Below, piece by piece: positions 13,601 to 19,600 of a stretch of 64,000 nt of DNA. Source of the stretch: JAGXTF01 sp038317095 (GTDB lineage Bacteria; Bacteroidota; Bacteroidia; NS11-12g; UBA955). The stretch covers positions 21,777 through 85,776 of the forward strand of contig JBBQBB010000007.1 in NCBI GenBank assembly GCA_038317095.1, written 5' to 3'. The notes under the pieces are model-generated. The model saw nothing but the letters and a program-made list of their open reading frames with translations, had not been told where the DNA came from and did no database searches. Made by a program: the position numbers and the translations under genes. Within the stretch, counting starts at the first letter, position 1, and each line of letters opens with the position of its first letter.

Positions 13601-16600
13601 TGTTTCTATGAATGTGTGTCCTGGATCAACTGTAGGATTTAGAGGAAAAGCGAGTCCTTCAGGCAATTTTCAATGGCAAAAAAATAACGTTGCCATCAGC
13701 GGCGCCACATCAGATACGCTTACTTTATCAAGCGTTACAACTTCAGATACTGGTAATTTTAGATTGATGGTGGTAGGTTGCAATAATGCAGATACTACTT
13801 ATACTTCAATTGCGCGGCTCAATGTTGGAACAGCATCAACAGCTGCTTCAAGTATAACAGCATCTAGAGATTCAGTCTGCAGAAATACTACAACTACTTT
13901 AACCGTAAATGGGGGTAGCTTGGGCATCGGAGCAAATTGGAACTGGTTTAGAGGAGGATGTGGATATGGCACAGGCAAGACTTTTATCGGCACAGGTTCA
14001 TCCATTACCGTTACTATTGCGGCACGGGATTCTTTCTTCGTTCGGGCAAAAGGAATATGCGATTCTACAGGTTGTGTTAAAAAAATAATTAATTTGAGAG
14101 ATACTTCATTACCTGCAAGTTCTATTTCTGGAGCCACAACAATGAATTTGGGTCAAACCAACAATCTTTCGGCAGTTGGAGGTTCCTTAGGATACTTGTC
14201 CAATTGGAAATGGTATAGTGGTAGTTGTGGTGGCACCTTGTTAAATTCTGGTAGCAATCCATTTGGTTACAAGCCAACAACATCAGGCTCAAAAACTATT
14301 TTTGTTCGGGCGGAAGGATCCTGTAACACAACCATTTGCAGATCTATAAATATCACGGTTTACGATACATCTATTGCGCCAACTGGAATAAATGGAACAA
14401 ATCCAATTTGTTTAGGACAAAGTACAACTTTGTCTGTTGTAGGTGGCACATTGGGTTCAAGTGCAGTTTGGAAATGGTACACTGCCTCCTGCGGCGGCGC
14501 TGCTGCAGGCACAGGAAATAGCATCGTTGTTTCACCATCCGCAGCCGGTACGTTTAATTATTATGTTCGTGCAGAAGGTCTATCTGGAAATACGGCATGC
14601 GCAACCATTGCACTTGTGGTGCGTGATAGCAGCAAACCTGCAACAAGTATAAATGTTTCTGCTTCTACAATTTGCCAAGGCCAAAGTAGCACATTGACAG
14701 TTACTGGTGGAAGTTTGGGAACAAGTGCAAATTGGAAATGGTATTTAGGCGGTTGTGCAAGCGGCAGTTCAATTGGAAGTGGAACTAGTGTTACAGTATC
14801 ACCAACCAGTTCTGGTACGTTTAATTATTTTGTACGTGCGGAAGGCACTTGTAACAATAGTGTTTGTGTAAATACAACCATTACAGTAAGAGATAGTTCA
14901 CTGCCCGCAACAAGTATAACAGGAACAACCATAATATGCCTTGGAGGTTCCTCCACAATGAATATTAGTGGAGGCACGTTGGGCAATGGGGCAAGTTGGA
15001 AATGGTATTTGAGTGGCTGCGCTAGCGGAAGTTCTTTAGCAACAGGGGCAAGCTTTATTGCTTCGCCTGCTGCAGCAGGTACTTACACATATTATGCAAG
15101 GGCAGAGGGTACTTGTAATAACACTGTTTGTAAATCACTTGTAATTACAGTGCGAGACAGCAGCAAACCTGCATCCAGTATCAATGTTTCTGCATCTACA
15201 ATTTGCCAAGGCCAAAGCAGCACATTGACAGTAAGTGGTGGAAGTTTGGGAACAGGTGCAAATTGGAAATGGTATTTAGGCGGTTGTGCAAGCGGCAGTT
15301 CAATTGGAAGTGGAACTAGTGTTACAGTATCACCAACCAGTTCTGGTACGTTTAATTATTTTGTACGTGCGGAAGGCACTTGTAACAACAGTGTTTGTGC
15401 AAATAGAACCATTACAGTAAGAGATAGTTCACTGCCCGCAACAAGTATAACAGGAACAAGCACAATATGCCTTGGAGGTTCCTCCACAATGAATATTAAT
15501 GGAGGCACATTGGGCAATGGGGCAAGTTGGAAATGGTATCTTGGCGGCTGTGCGAGTGGCAGTTCCATTGGAACAGGCAATAGCTTTGCGGCGACACCAA
15601 ACACAGCAGGTACTTATAGTTATTTTGCTAGGGCCGAAGGTGCTTGCAACAGTACAATTTGTAGAAGTTTTGTTTTGACGGTCCGCGATAGCAGCAAGGC
15701 AGCATCAAGTATTTCTGCAAGCAAAGACTCAATTTGCAGAAACAGCAACGGTACTTTGACCGCAACCGGAGGAAACCTTGGAACGGGCGCCAATTGGAGA
15801 TGGTATACCACCAGCTGCGGTGTTGGCTTGCTAGGTTCCGGTGCTTCAATAACCATTACGCCGGCAGCGCAAACGACTTATTTCTTGCGCGCGGAGGGCA
15901 CTTGCAATACAACAACATGCATCTCTAAAGTAATAAATATAAAGGATACGAGTGTTGCACCCACTGCAATTACTGCGACCAATGACAGCGGATGTGTGGG
16001 AGTTTCTACAACTTTAAGTATCACCGGTGGAACCCTAGGTAAAGGGGCGAAATGGAATTGGTATAGCGGAAGTTGCGGTGGCACCTATGTTGGCACAGGC
16101 ACGTCTATTACTTTTAATATTTCTGGTTCAAATACCTATTTTGTAAGAGCAGAAGGAGATTGTGGCAATTCAGCTTGTATTTCTAAACTTATAAAACTTA
16201 GAACAACAAGCAGTCCAGCCACCTCAGTTACTGCCAGTCAAACCAATATATGCATACGAACTTCGGTTAATTTAGGCCTTACTGGTGGCTCGCTGGGCAC
16301 AGGAGGTAGTTGGAAGTGGTATTCCGGAACTTGCGGCGGCACGAGCTTAGGAACTGGAACTACATTAACGGTTAATCCAACAGGAACTACAACGTATTTT
16401 TTAAGGGCTGAGGATGCATGTGGAAATACGACTTGTACATCTCAAACAATTACGGTTAGAGATTCATCTGTTCCAGCAACTAGCATTAGTGGAAGCGGAA
16501 CCTTGTGCGTAGGCCAAACAGCAACTTTGTCTGTTTCAGGTGGAACTTTGGGCACAAGTGCAAGTTGGAAATGGTTTACCGGTTCATGCGGAGGAACACC

Positions 16601-19600
16601 AGCAGGTTCAGGTACTAGCTTGAGTTTAAATACAGCATCTGCATCCACTGTTACCTACTTCCTGCGGGCAGAAGGAACATGTAACAATACCATTTGTAGG
16701 AGTTTGTTGGTTACCACACGCGACACCAGTGCACCAGCAAGTTCTATCACAGGCACTAGTACTATATGTTTGGGCCAATCCACTACTTTTGGAATCAGCG
16801 GAGGTAGCTTAGGCACAAGCGCAAGTTGGAAATGGTATTCAAGTAGCTGTGGAACTGGTTTGGTGGCAACAGCAAATTCAATCACAGTTTCACCAACAAC
16901 CGCTGGAACTTATACATATTATTTAAGGGCCGAAGGTGCTTGTAACAATACCATTTGCAGAACCGTTACATTAACAGTAAGAGATTCATCTAAACCTGCA
17001 ACTTCTATATCCGGTACTTCCACTTTGTGTGTTGGACAAACAGCATCCTTGTCAGTTTCAGGTGGATCTTTGGGTACAGCCGCAAGTTGGAAATGGTATA
17101 CCGGCTCATGCGGTGGAACACCAGTAGGTTCAAGTACTAGCTTGAGTTTAAATACAGCATCTTCATCCATTGTTACCTACTACTTGCGGGCAGAAGGAAC
17201 ATGTAACAATACGGTATGTCAAAGTTTGGTGGTTACCACGCGAGATACGAGTAAGCCAGCAAGTTCTATTACAGGTACAAGCACTATATGTTTGGGCCAA
17301 TCCACTACTTTTGGAATTAGCGGAGGAAGCTTAGGTACAAGCGCAAGTTGGAAATGGTATACAGGTGGCTGTGGAACTGGTTTGTTGGCAACCGCAAATT
17401 CAATTACAGTTTCACCAAACACAGCTGGTACTTATAGTTATTTTGCTAGGGCCGAAGGTGCTTGTAACAATACCATTTGCAGAACTGTTACATTAACTGT
17501 AAGGGATACATCTAAACCTGCAACTTCTATATCTGGTACCTCCACTTTATGTGTTGGACAAACAGCATCCTTGTCAGTTTCAGGTGGATCTTTGGGTACA
17601 GGCGCAAGTTGGAAATGGTTCACCGGTTCATGCGGTGGAACACCAGCAGGTTCAGGTACTAGTTTGAGTTTAAATACAGCATCTTCATCCAATGTTACCT
17701 ACTTCCTGCGGGCAGAAGGAACATGTAACAACACCCTTTGTCAAAGTTTAGTGGTTACAATCCGAGATACGAGCAGACCTGCAACAACTATTACTGGCAC
17801 AAACAACATATGTTTGGGTAAATCCACCACTTTTGGAATTAGTGGAGGCAGCTTAGGCACTGGCGCAAGTTGGAAATGGTATACAAGTGGCTGTGGAACT
17901 GGTTTGTTGGCAACCGCAAATTCAATTACAGTTTCACCAACAACCGCTGGAACCTATGTTTATTATTTAAGGGCCGAAGGTGCTTGTAACAATACCCTTT
18001 GCCGGTCAGTTACATTGACCGTGCAAGACTCTTCAAAACCTGCATCATCGGTTCTTGGAACCACTACGTTGTGTGTAGGACAAACTACCACATTGTCAGT
18101 TTCTGGTGGCAGTCTGGGAACGGGAGCAGTATGGAAGTGGTATAAAAATGCATGCGGCGGCACTTCTATAGGTAGCGGCGCCAGTCTTGCTTTAGCTGCA
18201 ACAGCATCGGGCACAACCAGTTATTTTGTCCGCGCGGAAGGAAGTTGCAACAGTACACTCTGTGCAAGCACCACTGTGACTATTCGAGATACATCTATTG
18301 CTCCAGTTTCAATTAGCGGAGCTACAAATTTTTGCTTAGGAAAAACTTCTACCCTTACTATAAATGGGGGTAGTTTAGGTTTTGGTGCAAGTTGGAAATG
18401 GTATAGTGGAAGTTGCGGTGGAACATTCATTTCCTCTGGAACAAGCCTTACTGTTAGTCCTGCAAGCCCGGGGACATATTCATATTTTATTCGCGCTGAG
18501 GGAACTTGTAACAATACCATTTGTAGAAGCGTTATTCTAACTGTGAATGACACTAGTAAGCCTGCAATTTCAATAATTGCACCAGATACAGTATGCCGAG
18601 GAAAAGTTATAACCATGAAACGCAATGGTGGTAGTGCAGGTTTTGGAGCATCTTGGACCTGGTTTTTAGGCGGATGCGGTGGCACGGGTACAGCTCCTGT
18701 TGGATATGGAGATAGTTTAAAGCTAGGCATGGCGTCCATTCCAGGAGTTTACAATTATTATTTGTCTACGGTTGGAGGTTGCAACGCAACATCATGCATA
18801 GGTAAAAAGATTGTTATTGTAGATACAAGTATCAGACCTACTAATTTCGGTCCCAATCCAGATGTATGTTTGGGTAAAACGGTTACACTTCAATTTTATG
18901 ATGGAGTTCTAGGCTATAAAGGCAAATGGAATTGGTACAGTGGAAGTTGTGGTGGCACATTGGTGGGCAGTGGCCGAAGCATAAATGTTACACCTAAATC
19001 CGCTGGAACCTTTGATTATTATGTAAGGGCAGAAGGAGGATGTAATACTACTCTTTGTTCTAAAGTTAGCTTTAATATAAAAGATACAAGCAAGCCTGCT
19101 GCATTTATTACGGGTCCTGATACCGTTTGTTTGGGTATTCAAAAGATTGTGTTCAAAAGGGTTGGTGGAAGTCTAAGTGCTGGTGCAGCTTGGCTATGGC
19201 ATCGCGACGGAGCTCCATGCGGAGGAAGCAGTTCAGCACCTGCTGGAACTGGAGACTCGATAATTGCAAGTTCTGGTGTAATATCTCTTGGCACGCATTA
19301 CTTCTATCTCAGAGGAAGCGGAGGTTGCAACGTTACAGCGTGCATTTCAAAACGCATAGTTATTGTGGATACAAGTTCAACGCCATCTTTAATTTCTGCG
19401 ACATTCAAGACTATTTGTGTTGGACAATCGACCACATTGAGGGTTGAGGATGGTAATACTGGATATAAAGCCAACTGGAAATGGTATACTGGATCTTGCG
19501 GAGGCACTCTTGTTGGCACTGGCATAACACTTACCGTTTCTCCTCCGTTTTCTGGCCTTTTTACTTATTACGTTAGAGCTGAAGGTGGATGCAATACAAC

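Noticed and set aside
18221..18739. Minus-strand ORF of 172 residues, and similar ones across 13.8-18.7 kb
   Set aside because: They repeat with the period of the Ig-like array and are its antisense reading (Pro/Leu/Val-rich), not separate genes.
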